Below are positions 1 through 8,412 of a stretch of 23,259 bases of DNA, piece by piece (position 1 is the first letter of the stretch; each line of letters begins with the position of its first letter). The notes beneath the pieces are model-generated. The model did not search any database, had not been told where the DNA came from, and saw only the letters and a program-made list of their open reading frames with translations. The DNA is taken from positions 544 through 23,802 of the forward strand of contig JAPPKT010000649.1 of NCBI GenBank assembly GCA_028819675.1, in the 5' to 3' direction. This DNA comes from Caldilineaceae bacterium. GTDB taxonomy: Bacteria > Chloroflexota > Anaerolineae > Caldilineales > Caldilineaceae. The translations under genes were made by a program, and so were the position numbers.

Positions 1-70
1 CCCTCTGTTGTTGGGGGGGGGGCCGGGCGCCCCCCCGTGGGGGGGGGGCCCCGCCCCCCCAACGCCCCCG
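1..70. repeat. G/C homopolymer tract at window edge
   Basis: The first 70 bases are almost entirely runs of G and C, including G runs of about ten and C runs of seven, unlike anything else in the window. The runs are mutually complementary and could fold. This is most simply a contig-end or sequencing/assembly artefact, although a real G/C-rich repeat cannot be excluded. Confidence 0.7.
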
Positions 71-633
71 GGTAGCCTCACGCCGCAGCGAGTGTGAGCG
101 CAATGTGAAGGTGGCCGCCCCCGGCGACCCGCCTTTCCCCCGCCTCTTGGCTGGTTCCGAGAATCTGCCAGTGCGGGCAAAGTGGGAAAGTCGATTCCCG
201 ATTGGACCCAAATTGCGCATTAACGGCAGTCAATAGCCCGCCACAGAAGACCTGACACTACCTTCCGCCACTGAGGACTCAGGCAGGCTGCACACAGTAC
301 GCACCCAAAAAATGTCTTTACAGCTACCAGAAAGGTATTCGCAAGGCTACTGCCGGCGCGAACTCAACACGTCAGAACTGTAAGACTACTTCGGCCCGCC
401 CTTTAACCTGCTGGCGCTAAATGAAATGGCCAGTGTTCATTGTTTGCAACGACTGACCGAGGATAAGTGTGGAGAAGAGAGGGTGTGACTATCGTTCGCG
501 ATTTCAAGAGTCGCGAAAAGACTGTGGCCTGACAGTCATGCCGATAGCGAGGGAGGCCATGGCGCGAGCACCAAGTCGACTGGGCGCCAATCGAAGTCTA
601 GATACCGATCAACTGGTGGCTGGAATGGTAGCG
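71..633. other. Leftmost non-coding stretch
   Basis: I see no supportable gene here. The open frame at 469-723 overlaps the well-supported Fe-S gene, has no ribosome-binding site and no protein-family resemblance. The only structure noted is a 7-bp perfect inverted repeat, TTCGCGA at 495-501 and TCGCGAA at 511-517 with a 9-base loop. It lies about 120 bases downstream of the minus-strand gene that ends at 634. It lacks a T-run, so it is not a convincing intrinsic terminator. Confidence 0.5.
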
Positions 634-1521
634 CTATTCTGCCAGTTCAGTAAGGTCAAAGACCGGGCCGTGAACGCAGGCCCGTGTAACGCCACCGCGT
701 GCCGTCGGGACGGCACAAACTAGGCAGGCGCCGACGCCGCACAGCAAGTCTGCCCTGACAAGTATCTGGGCAAAATTCCTGTCGACTCGAAACCGCGCTT
801 GCCTGACGATCGACAAAAGCGCCTCAAACGAACTGGGCGAAACGCCCGCACAGACCTGGTCCGCCCACCCCACAGTGCCGCCAATCTCCTTGAGCCATTT
901 GCTTTCAGATGTTTCGGTGCGTACCTCAACCTGTACTGGCACAAAGTGCATCAGCTCGGCAACCGCCTCTTCGCTCTTGGCCCTGATGAGGACGGTCACC
1001 CTACCGCCCCTGTCCAACGCCTGCTCGCATAGAGGAAGCAGCTTCCAGAACCAGGCCGCGTCGTCTTCAATGTCAGCTAGGAGGAGAAGATTCTGCAGCT
1101 CAGGCAGCAGAGTAAAACCGTTCCCAAACGGCCCCAGGAGGTTGAGCAGGTCACCCAAGGCCCGCTTTGCCAGCCACGCCCACCCCCCATCGTCCCCACT
1201 GTGACTTTCGGCTTGGCCCGGTACTGGCTGTCCTCCTTCGTCATACCTGGAGTGGGGAAGATAGAACTGCCAGCGCTCCTGTCGGTCGAGCGCCTGGCGG
1301 CCACAAACAAAGAGAGGTAGGCGCACAAAATTCGACCAGTCGCCCTCTCTTTCACCGCCGGCCGCACTGCCGCATCGCAGAAGGAAATAGCGGCCGGCAA
1401 TAGTCTCAATCGGCGGGATTAGATTGGCCGGAAGGCGGACAGCGAACGTATGACCCCGCTGGAGCGCACTCTCAATCTGACCCACTACTGGTGGAATCGG
1501 CTCCCATGTAGTCTCAGTCAC
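634..1521 (-). CDS. PyrK-like [2Fe-2S] electron-transfer protein, degenerate flavin region
   Basis: The 295-residue protein ends in a four-cysteine motif, C261-x4-C266-x2-C269-x12-C282 followed by HGPVF. This is the spacing and context of the [2Fe-2S] site in PyrK, the electron-transfer subunit of dihydroorotate dehydrogenase B and related sulfide-dehydrogenase subunits. The LGPFGNGF motif at 129-136 is also PyrK-like. The family's RxYS-type flavin motif and glycine-rich nucleotide loop are not recognisable: the equivalent stretches read RLPLFVCGRQ near 67-76 and ADIEDDAAWFW near 149-159. It probably carries electrons through its Fe-S cluster, but NAD(H) or flavin binding is doubtful. The start is GTG with only a weak GGGA nine bases upstream. 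A small membrane-protein gene lies 39 bases upstream on the same strand. No pyrD partner is in the window, so the redox partner is unknown. Confidence 0.75.
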   Translation of the reverse strand: MTETTWEPIPPVVGQIESALQRGHTFAVRLPANLIPPIETIAGRYFLLRCGSAAGGEREGDWSNFVRLPLFVCGRQALDRQERWQFYLPHSRYDEGGQPVPGQAESHSGDDGGWAWLAKRALGDLLNLLGPFGNGFTLLPELQNLLLLADIEDDAAWFWKLLPLCEQALDRGGRVTVLIRAKSEEAVAELMHFVPVQVEVRTETSESKWLKEIGGTVGWADQVCAGVSPSSFEALLSIVRQARFRVDRNFAQILVRADLLCGVGACLVCAVPTARGGVTRACVHGPVFDLTELAE

Positions 1522-1560
1522 GGCAGATCCCAGTTCCCCTCAGTGGTTTCGGCGTACCTC

Positions 1561-2100
1561 CTACTCGTCATCGTTCCGGTCAGGAATCCCATCTATTTTG
1601 GCAGACAAAGTAGCCTGATCCACTGAGGTCCGACGTACGCCATCTGACTTAGATCTGCCGGACCGTTCCTCTCTCGGGAATGGTCGCCTCTTCACCAGCG
1701 GCCCGGGCTCGATGATTGCCAGAATCAAAACGAGAACGACTCCCCCCAAGGCCAGGCCCGCCAGAATCTGCCAAAGACCGGACCAAGCACCATTTGCGCT
1801 CAGGTTGACAAAAAAGTGTGTGTTGCCAAATGCATCAATTTCGGTAAGCATCTTTCCCCCGGCAGAGTGCAAACCCGTCGGGACCGCAAGAGGACCGACG
1901 GCATTCCGGTTCCTGGAAGCCCCTTGACTTTGTGGTACAATCTGTTCAGTCTCGCCCAGGGAGCAGGACTGGCCCTCCGAATTCGGGGACAATATATTCG
2001 CAAATGGGTCCCCTTTGGGGCCGTCTCGTTCGGCTCCGGATTGCCGTGACCGGCCTGCGCCGCCTGCGTCAATTCTCACATAGGCACGGAATACAGCCAA
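1561..2100 (-). CDS. Small single-pass membrane protein, function unknown
   Basis: I do not recognise a family. The full open frame gives 179 residues from a TTG codon. It has a polar low-complexity N-terminal half, one strong hydrophobic segment at about residues 108-131 (LWQILAGLALGGVVLVLILAII), then a basic and finally acidic cytoplasmic-looking tail. An alternative start is the ATG at 1851 (residue 84), preceded by GGGGGAAAG, which looks a better ribosome site and gives a 96-residue protein. That start would also leave about 280 bases for divergent promoters before the DUF58 gene. The gene lies 39 bases upstream of the PyrK-like gene and is probably co-transcribed with it, so it may be a membrane anchor. 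That role is inference only. Confidence 0.45.
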   Translation of the reverse strand: MAVFRAYVRIDAGGAGRSRQSGAERDGPKGDPFANILSPNSEGQSCSLGETEQIVPQSQGASRNRNAVGPLAVPTGLHSAGGKMLTEIDAFGNTHFFVNLSANGAWSGLWQILAGLALGGVVLVLILAIIEPGPLVKRRPFPREERSGRSKSDGVRRTSVDQATLSAKIDGIPDRNDDE

Positions 2101-2132
2101 CCTTTAGTGTAGTCACTGAGACAACCTGAAAC

Positions 2133-3752
2133 ATGAGCCGCTCCTCGGTGCGTTCCCGGCGCCTCAATCCTCAAGAGGCGATCGACAGGCTGCTGAATCG
2201 CAAAGTGCCCGAAGGATGGCGCATTGAGTTGCGAAGCGCTTGGCCCCTCTTCTTCATTCCACTTCTCATTTTCATGCAGCTCCTGGGACCCAGCCCGATC
2301 TGGGTCGCGCTCCTGATCTCCTTGGTAGGCCTCTATGCAGTCAGCTTTGGCTGGGTCCGCAACCAGGTCCAGCAGTTTCACTTCGAGCGCCGCCGCGAGG
2401 GAACGATGCTGGTAGTAGGTGATGCCTTGCAGGAGCGGTTCGTCGTACGCAACGAAAGCGCGCTGCCTCTGCACTGGCTCGAGTTCGCCGACAGTTCGCG
2501 CCTGCCCGGTTACAATCCAAGACAGGTTGTCAGTTGCGGTAGCGGCAGCAGCTACCAATGGCGCGCTGAGGCACAGTGTACGCAACGCGGCGTCTTTAGA
2601 CTGGGACCGCACACGCTGAGAACTGGAGATCCCTTTGGTCTATTCGGCCTGGAATTTGCAGACACAAGGTCGGAATCTCTACTCGTCTATCCCAGGGTGG
2701 CGCACATACCTGAACTGGACCTGCCCCGAGGGAGCTACTCAGGTCAGGACCGGCGCCGTCGCGCCTACAGCGGCTCCGAGCGTGCACAAGCTGTGAGGGC
2801 GTACCAACCTGGAGACAGCCTGCGCCATGTACACTGGCCAATCAGCGCCAGACAGGGCGAACTGATCGTCACCGACGTCGAAACGGAACCCAGCGGAGAC
2901 CTCTGGATCGTTCTGGATGTCAACCGTCTCGTACAGTCTGGCCAGGGTGACGAGAGTACGCTTGAAACGAGCATCGTCCTCGCAGCCAGCGTTTCCGCAG
3001 AGTTTCTGGGCGGCGGCGAAAGAAGAGCGGTGGGCCTGCTTGCAGCACCGGAAGCTGAAATATCCTCGCAGGGGCTGGATTGGCAGAGTGCCGCAAATGG
3101 GGAACAGGGACAAGAAAACGATACCGTGGGAAGCCTCGAATCGGTTTGGGCTGGCAACGGTGAGATGAGTCCCAAGGAGCCCCCTCAGTCAAACCTGGTT
3201 GATGTCCCACCGCAGCCTGGCAAAGGCCAGGTCTGGCGGATTCTGGCGGCGCTTGCTCCCGTTCAAGCAGGTGACCTGTCTCTCGACGAACTCTTGCGCC
3301 GCGGCCGCGGTATCTTCAACGCCGGCCAGACTGTCTTGGCAATCACTTCTGACATCGGCGATGGCGTCCAGAACTGGACGGCAGAGTTGCTGCATCTGCG
3401 TCGGGCTGGCGTTCCGGCCAGCGTGATTGCCGTGACACCTGCATCCCAGGATTCTGGCATACCTCCTGAAACCGTAGAGACAAACGTCGAAAAACAACCT
3501 CTTGAGTCCACTGGAGTCATGCCTTCCCTGGAGATTCAAATTGAAGCCGTGCATGATACGCCGCAAGACATGTCCGAAGTAGCCCAGGCAAACCTTGTTG
3601 ATATCCTGGCGAGATATGAGATACCCCTTAGATTCATCCAGGCTGGTTCTCGTTTGACCCCCGCGTTGACTTACCGACGCACGCGAACGATATTGCGCAC
3701 CACGCCTAGCGGCGGCGTGGTTGTTCACGAAGTCGAGGAAGAAGTCGGGTGA
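2133..3752 (+). CDS. DUF58 domain-containing membrane-associated protein
   Basis: The protein has 539 residues. Two hydrophobic segments at about 38-52 and 55-74 form a membrane hairpin. A beta-rich region follows (about 90-190). The DUF58 signature spans about 212-250, with YQPGDSLRHVHWPISAR at 224-240, and then a von Willebrand-A-like strand, DLWIVLDVN, at 256-264. A long variable insertion of about 60 residues follows the core. DUF58 proteins are typically encoded with a MoxR AAA+ ATPase and a transglutaminase-like membrane protein and are thought to act in assembly or quality control of envelope complexes. Here the stop overlaps the GTG start of the transglutaminase gene by four bases, indicating translational coupling. 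The ATG at 2133 has no clear Shine-Dalgarno sequence. An extended -10-like TGGTACAAT at 1933-1941 is a weak promoter candidate upstream. Confidence 0.9.
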   Translation: MSRSSVRSRRLNPQEAIDRLLNRKVPEGWRIELRSAWPLFFIPLLIFMQLLGPSPIWVALLISLVGLYAVSFGWVRNQVQQFHFERRREGTMLVVGDALQERFVVRNESALPLHWLEFADSSRLPGYNPRQVVSCGSGSSYQWRAEAQCTQRGVFRLGPHTLRTGDPFGLFGLEFADTRSESLLVYPRVAHIPELDLPRGSYSGQDRRRRAYSGSERAQAVRAYQPGDSLRHVHWPISARQGELIVTDVETEPSGDLWIVLDVNRLVQSGQGDESTLETSIVLAASVSAEFLGGGERRAVGLLAAPEAEISSQGLDWQSAANGEQGQENDTVGSLESVWAGNGEMSPKEPPQSNLVDVPPQPGKGQVWRILAALAPVQAGDLSLDELLRRGRGIFNAGQTVLAITSDIGDGVQNWTAELLHLRRAGVPASVIAVTPASQDSGIPPETVETNVEKQPLESTGVMPSLEIQIEAVHDTPQDMSEVAQANLVDILARYEIPLRFIQAGSRLTPALTYRRTRTILRTTPSGGVVVHEVEEEVG

Positions 3753-6151
3753 CCACCGAAATCGAAATTGAACGAAGGAACCCGTTCATCCGAATATTCC
3801 TTTTCGTCGCCGACCGGTTCCGACCTCCCCTTGGTTGGTTGGTCTGGGGAATCGGGCTCCTCATCGCCCTCCTGCCGGCCCTTGCAATACGTGAGGCCGA
3901 CTGGATCGACCTGGGTCGCGTTCGCGTCAATCTTGAGTGGGTCAGCTTGTTCAGCCTGTGGAGTGGCTGGTGGCTGGTGGGCCGGCTTCGTGGCTGGTCG
4001 GCCCGCACTTCCTCGTCCAGGGGCGGGCAGGGGGCTGAGGAAAGCCGACCTTCTCCCTCATCGGGTCGTCGTCGCATACATAGGGCCGCAACCATTGTTG
4101 TATATGGCATCAGTTTCCTGCTCTGGATGCTCCTTGGGATTCTTATCGTTTCGCAGGTGCTTGTCCACTGGATTCCCGGGCCCATCGATCTCTGGAGGGC
4201 AGCCAGAGCCGGTGATTTGCTCGTGCTGGCCGAAGGGGTCGAAATTGAGTTGAACAGCCTTCTCCAGCGTTACTCGGACTGGGCTAGAGGCGTACAAGCT
4301 GGCGGCGCCTACCAGGATGACTTTGTCTTCCTGACTCTTTTTGGTTTCGTCCTCTGGCTGCTTGGTGGGGTTACAGCACTGCTCTCACTTACCACGCGCA
4401 ACGGTCTCGTCGTTGGTACACCGGCACTTTGGGTACTGGCGACGTTTCTATTCTACGGCAGGCAGGGGCGACTTTTGATTCTCATCGGCTTTGCCGCGGC
4501 CCTTCTGCTACACGTCCTGCTCGATCAGCAGCGCATGGAAAGGAACTGGGCCCGTCAACGGACCGACTTCAGCCCGATGCTGTTGACAGACCGGATGTTG
4601 TCTGTCGGTGCTGGTGCAGTCCTTATCGGGCTTGTCGCTGCCTTCATGCCCAACATCGTCATCAGTCCACTTGCCTATAGGGTGTACCAGACGATGACAC
4701 CTGTCTACGACTCGGTTGACGAAGTTACGGAGCGTATGTTTCCGGACCTGAAGGGAGGAAGAAGGGGTCTTGGCCGTCTGGGTAGTGGTCTCCCAAACCG
4801 GTTCCTGCTTGAAGGCGGAACTGAACTGGGACAGTATGAAGTGATGCGGGTCTCCACCAACTACCCCTTTGGCGCAGTCACGGAAATGGGTGACATGCCT
4901 CCGCGCCTCTACATGCGGCGGGGGACGTTTGTCAACTACGACGGGAGGGGTTGGAACAATAGCGGTCAGCAGAGAGAGGACGCTATCGAAGCGAATCGGG
5001 ACTGGCGAAGCGAAGAGGACTGGCCGGGACGGGTAGCGCTGACGCAACGCGTCAGGTTGACCTCGCCGACTGCCGTGCTGCCTGCTGCAGGCGAACCCGC
5101 TATGTTCAGGACCGAATATGAGTTGGAAAGGCGCGCTGGTGACGACCTGGTATCCGTGTGGTCCGGTACCGGCCCCGTGGATAGATACGAAGTAGTTTCC
5201 TTCGTACCCGCCATGTCTGTCGAAAGTCTGCGTGCTCTACCTGCATGGGAAAAAGAAGGGGCTGAGTTGCCGCCGGACATGGTTCCTCATCTCAGAGTAC
5301 CCGAAACAATCACCCCTCGAACGCGTGACCTGGCTGAACGGCTTGCCGCTGGTCAACCAGGGCCCTTTGCCATCGCCGAATCCATCGAAGCCCATCTGCG
5401 CGGCATCGAGTACAATCTCGAAGTGCCCGGTCCCCCACCCGGCGCCGACGTGGCCGATTTCTTCCTCTTTGACCTGCAGCAAGGGTACTGCGATTACTAC
5501 ACCACGGCCTTTGCTGTCCTGGCGCGTTTGAACGGCCTTCCCACCCGCTTTGCCACCGGACACATTGGCGGCTACTGGGACTTGGAATCGGGCGAGTGGA
5601 CGATTACCGAGGCAGAAGCTCACTCCTGGCCGGAGGTTTACTTACCCGAGATCGGTTGGGTTCCATTCGAACCGACAGCCGGGAGGCCCACGCTGCAACG
5701 ACAGGCGGCACTGCGAACGATGCCAGACAGCTTCACAAGACAGCCTGCTGGCGATGCTCCGCAGGAAACCAGCACTGACGAGTGGTCCTGGAACTGGCAA
5801 ATGCTCTTCTGGCTGCTGCCTGTGGCAGGCCTCCTCTACCTGGCGGGCAGGTGGTTCGAAAACAGGCCGCAGGACCCCTGGCATGGCCTGCTGGCATGGG
5901 GGCGGCGCATCGGTTGGCCTCACCAACCCAACCAGACCGAGCTGGAATACGGTCAGGGCCTGTCGGCCCACCTTGCGGGTCACGAGACTGAACCCGAGAG
6001 GCGGCGCAGGCTTACCAGAAACATAATTGGCTTAACCGCGGCTGTCAGCCAGGAGCGCTACGGTACCGACCCTCTTCGCTCGGCCGCGCTGACCCGGGCC
6101 GCAGAGCTCTGGCGCGCCATGCGCCGCGATATTCGCCGTCTTCCCTGGTAA
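3749..6151 (+). CDS. Transglutaminase-like membrane protein (TgpA/DUF3488 type)
   Basis: The protein has 800 residues. About seven hydrophobic segments lie in the first 310 residues, followed by a large extracytoplasmic transglutaminase-core domain, a last membrane segment near 686-706 and a C-terminal tail. The catalytic signature is present: Cys581 in GYCDYYTTAFAVLAR, His625 in AHSWPEVYLPEIGW, and acidic Glu641 in PFEPT. A Glu at the last position is common in this subfamily. The architecture matches TgpA-type proteins, which are thought to act on the periplasmic or outer face of the membrane, either as protein-crosslinking or protease-like enzymes. The GTG start overlaps the DUF58 stop (GTGA), which strongly supports both the start and an operon. 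The natural substrate is unknown. Confidence 0.92.
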   Translation: MTTEIEIERRNPFIRIFLFVADRFRPPLGWLVWGIGLLIALLPALAIREADWIDLGRVRVNLEWVSLFSLWSGWWLVGRLRGWSARTSSSRGGQGAEESRPSPSSGRRRIHRAATIVVYGISFLLWMLLGILIVSQVLVHWIPGPIDLWRAARAGDLLVLAEGVEIELNSLLQRYSDWARGVQAGGAYQDDFVFLTLFGFVLWLLGGVTALLSLTTRNGLVVGTPALWVLATFLFYGRQGRLLILIGFAAALLLHVLLDQQRMERNWARQRTDFSPMLLTDRMLSVGAGAVLIGLVAAFMPNIVISPLAYRVYQTMTPVYDSVDEVTERMFPDLKGGRRGLGRLGSGLPNRFLLEGGTELGQYEVMRVSTNYPFGAVTEMGDMPPRLYMRRGTFVNYDGRGWNNSGQQREDAIEANRDWRSEEDWPGRVALTQRVRLTSPTAVLPAAGEPAMFRTEYELERRAGDDLVSVWSGTGPVDRYEVVSFVPAMSVESLRALPAWEKEGAELPPDMVPHLRVPETITPRTRDLAERLAAGQPGPFAIAESIEAHLRGIEYNLEVPGPPPGADVADFFLFDLQQGYCDYYTTAFAVLARLNGLPTRFATGHIGGYWDLESGEWTITEAEAHSWPEVYLPEIGWVPFEPTAGRPTLQRQAALRTMPDSFTRQPAGDAPQETSTDEWSWNWQMLFWLLPVAGLLYLAGRWFENRPQDPWHGLLAWGRRIGWPHQPNQTELEYGQGLSAHLAGHETEPERRRRLTRNIIGLTAAVSQERYGTDPLRSAALTRAAELWRAMRRDIRRLPW

Positions 6152-6187
6152 CAAACAGATCTTGCTTTGCGCTACCTTGCGTAGGAC

Positions 6188-7282
6188 CTACTCCTCCTCC
6201 TCGATTTCCTCCCCAAATTCGCCATGCACAATACTAGACAGATCTGCGGCCAGGTCGTCGGGATCCGGCGCGGCGTATCGTTCCCACAGTTCTTCCGCCA
6301 ACTGGATGGGGTCTTCCCGGATTCCGTAGCGGCTGAAGTACTGGCAAACCCGCTTCACGTCCCTGTTCAGGACAGCCCGCGCGCTGCGATTTGCCTGAAT
6401 GTCGATAACCTGCGGGAAGTCGATCAGCTTGATTTCGCCATCCCAGTAGAGAATGTTGAACGCCGACAGGTCCCCGTGTACATATCCCTTTTCCAGCATG
6501 ACGGCGATGCTCCTGCGCATCCGTTCAAATAACGGGCCGGCTTCACTGTCCTCCAAACGCGTTTCATGCAGAGTCGGCGCCGCCATCTGTTCATCGCCGA
6601 TGAATTCCATCAAAATCGCGTTTTCCCCTACTCCGTATGGTTTCGGGACAGGGACACCGGCCTCATGGAGCGTCTGCAATGCGGAAAACTCGTACATGAG
6701 CCAGGACAAATGGCGGACCTGCACGCCGAAGGCAGATTTCTTGCTGACCGCCCTGGCAGTCCGACTATCGCGCCGTTTAACTGCCTGTGGGCGCCCGTCC
6801 TCCGCAGTCAGGAGATCCCGCCCCTCCCTGTAAAGGGCATCGTTGCGCAGATTACGAAACTGTCGGGGACGGTATACCTTGGCTGCGATCCATTCTACGT
6901 CTACCGACTCGTGTGCTCTGCAGCGATAGACATTGGCCTCCTTCCCTCCTTTTACCTGGGCCATGACATCAACGATCTGGTCCTCCTGATAGAAAGGCCT
7001 CAAGGATGTTCTGAGAAACCCGCCCTCAAATCGAGCCGGTGTGTATGTGATCTCCCAAACGCTTTCCAGGTCCGCGACTTCGGCCACCTGCTGCACCTCG
7101 GCGCGGTGCATCTCGAATCGCTCTCGTTCGTTCTTTGGCATTCGTGGGTTGCGATACGTCGGTTCGGCCAGCCGAAACTTCCTTTCGTAATAGTCCAGTT
7201 CCGCCTCTTCCTCCTCCCACCGGATCTCCGACTCCTGAGAAGAAACGTCTTCGTCCTGCCGAAACTGCTCCTTACTGTCCAT
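6188..7282 (-). CDS. RIO-family serine/threonine protein kinase
   Basis: The 364-residue protein has the RIO kinase core. The nucleotide loop is VKGGKEANVYR (110-120), the ATP-anchoring lysine is K135 in AAKVYR, the catalytic segment is HGDLSAFNIL (269-278) with D271 and N276, and the metal-binding segment is IDFPQ with D288. RIO1 kinases act in late small-subunit ribosome maturation in eukaryotes and archaea; bacterial members are less understood and usually annotated by homology. The first 70 residues and last few residues are highly charged and acidic (tail EIEEEE), as in many RIO1 proteins. The ATG at 7282 is preceded by an AAAGAGAT purine stretch. It converges on the transglutaminase gene with 36 bases between stops and appears monocistronic. 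All catalytic residues are present, so it is likely active. Confidence 0.92.
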   Translation of the reverse strand: MDSKEQFRQDEDVSSQESEIRWEEEEAELDYYERKFRLAEPTYRNPRMPKNERERFEMHRAEVQQVAEVADLESVWEITYTPARFEGGFLRTSLRPFYQEDQIVDVMAQVKGGKEANVYRCRAHESVDVEWIAAKVYRPRQFRNLRNDALYREGRDLLTAEDGRPQAVKRRDSRTARAVSKKSAFGVQVRHLSWLMYEFSALQTLHEAGVPVPKPYGVGENAILMEFIGDEQMAAPTLHETRLEDSEAGPLFERMRRSIAVMLEKGYVHGDLSAFNILYWDGEIKLIDFPQVIDIQANRSARAVLNRDVKRVCQYFSRYGIREDPIQLAEELWERYAAPDPDDLAADLSSIVHGEFGEEIEEEE

Positions 7283-8005
7283 ATCTCTTTTTTCTCGCTA
7301 TTCGGTGTTTGTCCAGTCCTTGTTCTCGTCGCAAAGCATCGAATCATGACCACCAATCTCGCTTGGCCATCGGCCGGAGAGGGGCGAAAAAGCCCGATTC
7401 CATGGCGCGCCGTATTGTTCTCGCGCACGGCCCGTGTTCTCTATGTGCCTCCGGCAGCAGGAACGGTCCGCTGCAGGCCGAAAGTAAGTGGTCAGATAGG
7501 GATCAAAAAAGGCCGCGGGCGGGGTAGCGCCGGCAGCCTCAAAGTTGAGGGGCAGGAAATTCGTCGGCTAGGCAGATATCGAATCTACTCACACACGCAG
7601 AAGAGGTATCCCCCACGAGCGTTTCGACCGGATCAGCTAGCTGTGCGCTCCACATGCAGGCAGTTACCCGTCACAATCTCTTTCCTTTTCACCGTTCTCA
7701 TATGGAGCCTCCTTTCGCTGATTGCGTTTGCACAAAAACCCGCCAAACGCGGCAAGTAGAGTCGCCCGACTTCGGGTGAAATCTATCACAGAATCCGCAG
7801 TTTGCAAAAAGTGCTGTTAATGTCAGGCAGTGTGCCGGAGTTGACATTAACATCTGCCTCGTAGATCACGGTCGCCATTGCCAGCATGGACCTGGGCTTG
7901 CCGGGGTCAGTGCCGGATGCGCCTTCGTATCGAGTCTGCAACCCGCTGCGTATACACCGAATTCTGCTCTTCACTTGAGGTGCCTTTTCTTGTGACCAGA
8001 GGTGA
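7283..8005. other. Long intergenic region with an inverted repeat
   Basis: About 720 bases separate the RIO kinase start from the VOC stop without a convincing gene. A long plus-strand frame across 6566-7759 is mostly antisense to the kinase, and a 62-codon minus frame at 7786-7974 has no ribosome site or family resemblance. The region contains small hairpins (for example CCCGA/TCGGG at 7765-7776) and the notable 11-bp inverted repeat at 7815-7852 listed separately. No convincing promoter for the kinase was found. Confidence 0.5.
7815..7852 (-). terminator. Hairpin followed by T-run, candidate terminator of the SDR-cupin-VOC operon
   Basis: TGTTAATGTCA (7815-7825) and TGACATTAACA (7842-7852) form a perfect 11-bp inverted repeat with a 16-base loop, which itself contains GGC/GCC. 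Read on the minus strand, the stem is followed after four bases by TTTTT. It lies about 150 bases downstream of the VOC stop. The stem is unusually AT-rich for an intrinsic terminator, so an operator-type dyad is an alternative. Confidence 0.45.
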
Positions 8006-8368
8006 TCAAGTTTCTTGCATTTCGACTAAACGGCCGTCGGGGTCGCGCGTATAAGCTGACCTTCCCCATGGGTATGTTGCAGGTTGGATCGAACATGGGT
8101 CGCTGCCAAAGGAAGTCTCTGCCCACTCCTTGTCCAGCGACTTCACGGCGATAGCGAAGTGGTCCTCGTTGGGGGGCCAGTCCGGCTCTGCTTCGTATCC
8201 TGATTCGGGCGGATGGTGGTGATGAATCAGAATGTGCACGCCTTCAAGTTGGAACAGGGCCATGCCATCGGATCGGAATGCCGGGGGCCCGCCAAGAAGA
8301 TTCTCGTAAAACGCGACTAATGAGGGAACGTCTCGCGTGAAAAGGGCAAGTTCAACAAGCTGGCGCAT
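8006..8368 (-). CDS. VOC-superfamily (glyoxalase/bleomycin-resistance fold) protein
   Basis: The protein has 120 residues, the usual length for a single-domain vicinal-oxygen-chelate protein. The paired beta-alpha-beta-beta-beta halves are visible: an N-terminal LALFTRDVPSLVAFYENLLG (8-27), and a second half starting with DHFAIAVKSLD (69-79) and ending in AYTRDPDGRLVEMQE (105-119). H70 and E116 are candidate metal ligands. Four consecutive histidines at 49-52 lie in the position where a first-half ligand might be found. The substrate cannot be told; members include glyoxalases, dioxygenases and binding proteins. GAGAGG eleven bases upstream supports the ATG at 8368. It is the last gene of a three-gene minus operon, 44 bases after the cupin gene. 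Confidence 0.85.
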   Translation of the reverse strand: MRQLVELALFTRDVPSLVAFYENLLGGPPAFRSDGMALFQLEGVHILIHHHHPPESGYEAEPDWPPNEDHFAIAVKSLDKEWAETSFGSDPCSIQPATYPWGRSAYTRDPDGRLVEMQET

Positions 8369-8412
8369 GTCCGAAAATTCCTCTCTCGTGCAATAGTGTG
8401 GATCACGTCCGT

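Noticed and set aside
469..723. 84-codon plus-strand open frame
   Set aside because: Overlaps the well-supported PyrK-like gene, lacks a ribosome site and has no recognisable features.
3189..3728. 179-codon minus-strand open frame and similar frames inside the DUF58 and transglutaminase genes
   Set aside because: They are antisense to genes with clear domain motifs and have no features of their own.
6566..7759. 397-codon plus-strand open frame
   Set aside because: Most of it is antisense to the RIO kinase, whose catalytic motifs are intact; the product has no family resemblance.
7786..7974. 62-codon minus-strand open frame
   Set aside because: No ribosome site, no domain, and it contains the inverted repeat interpreted as a terminator or operator.
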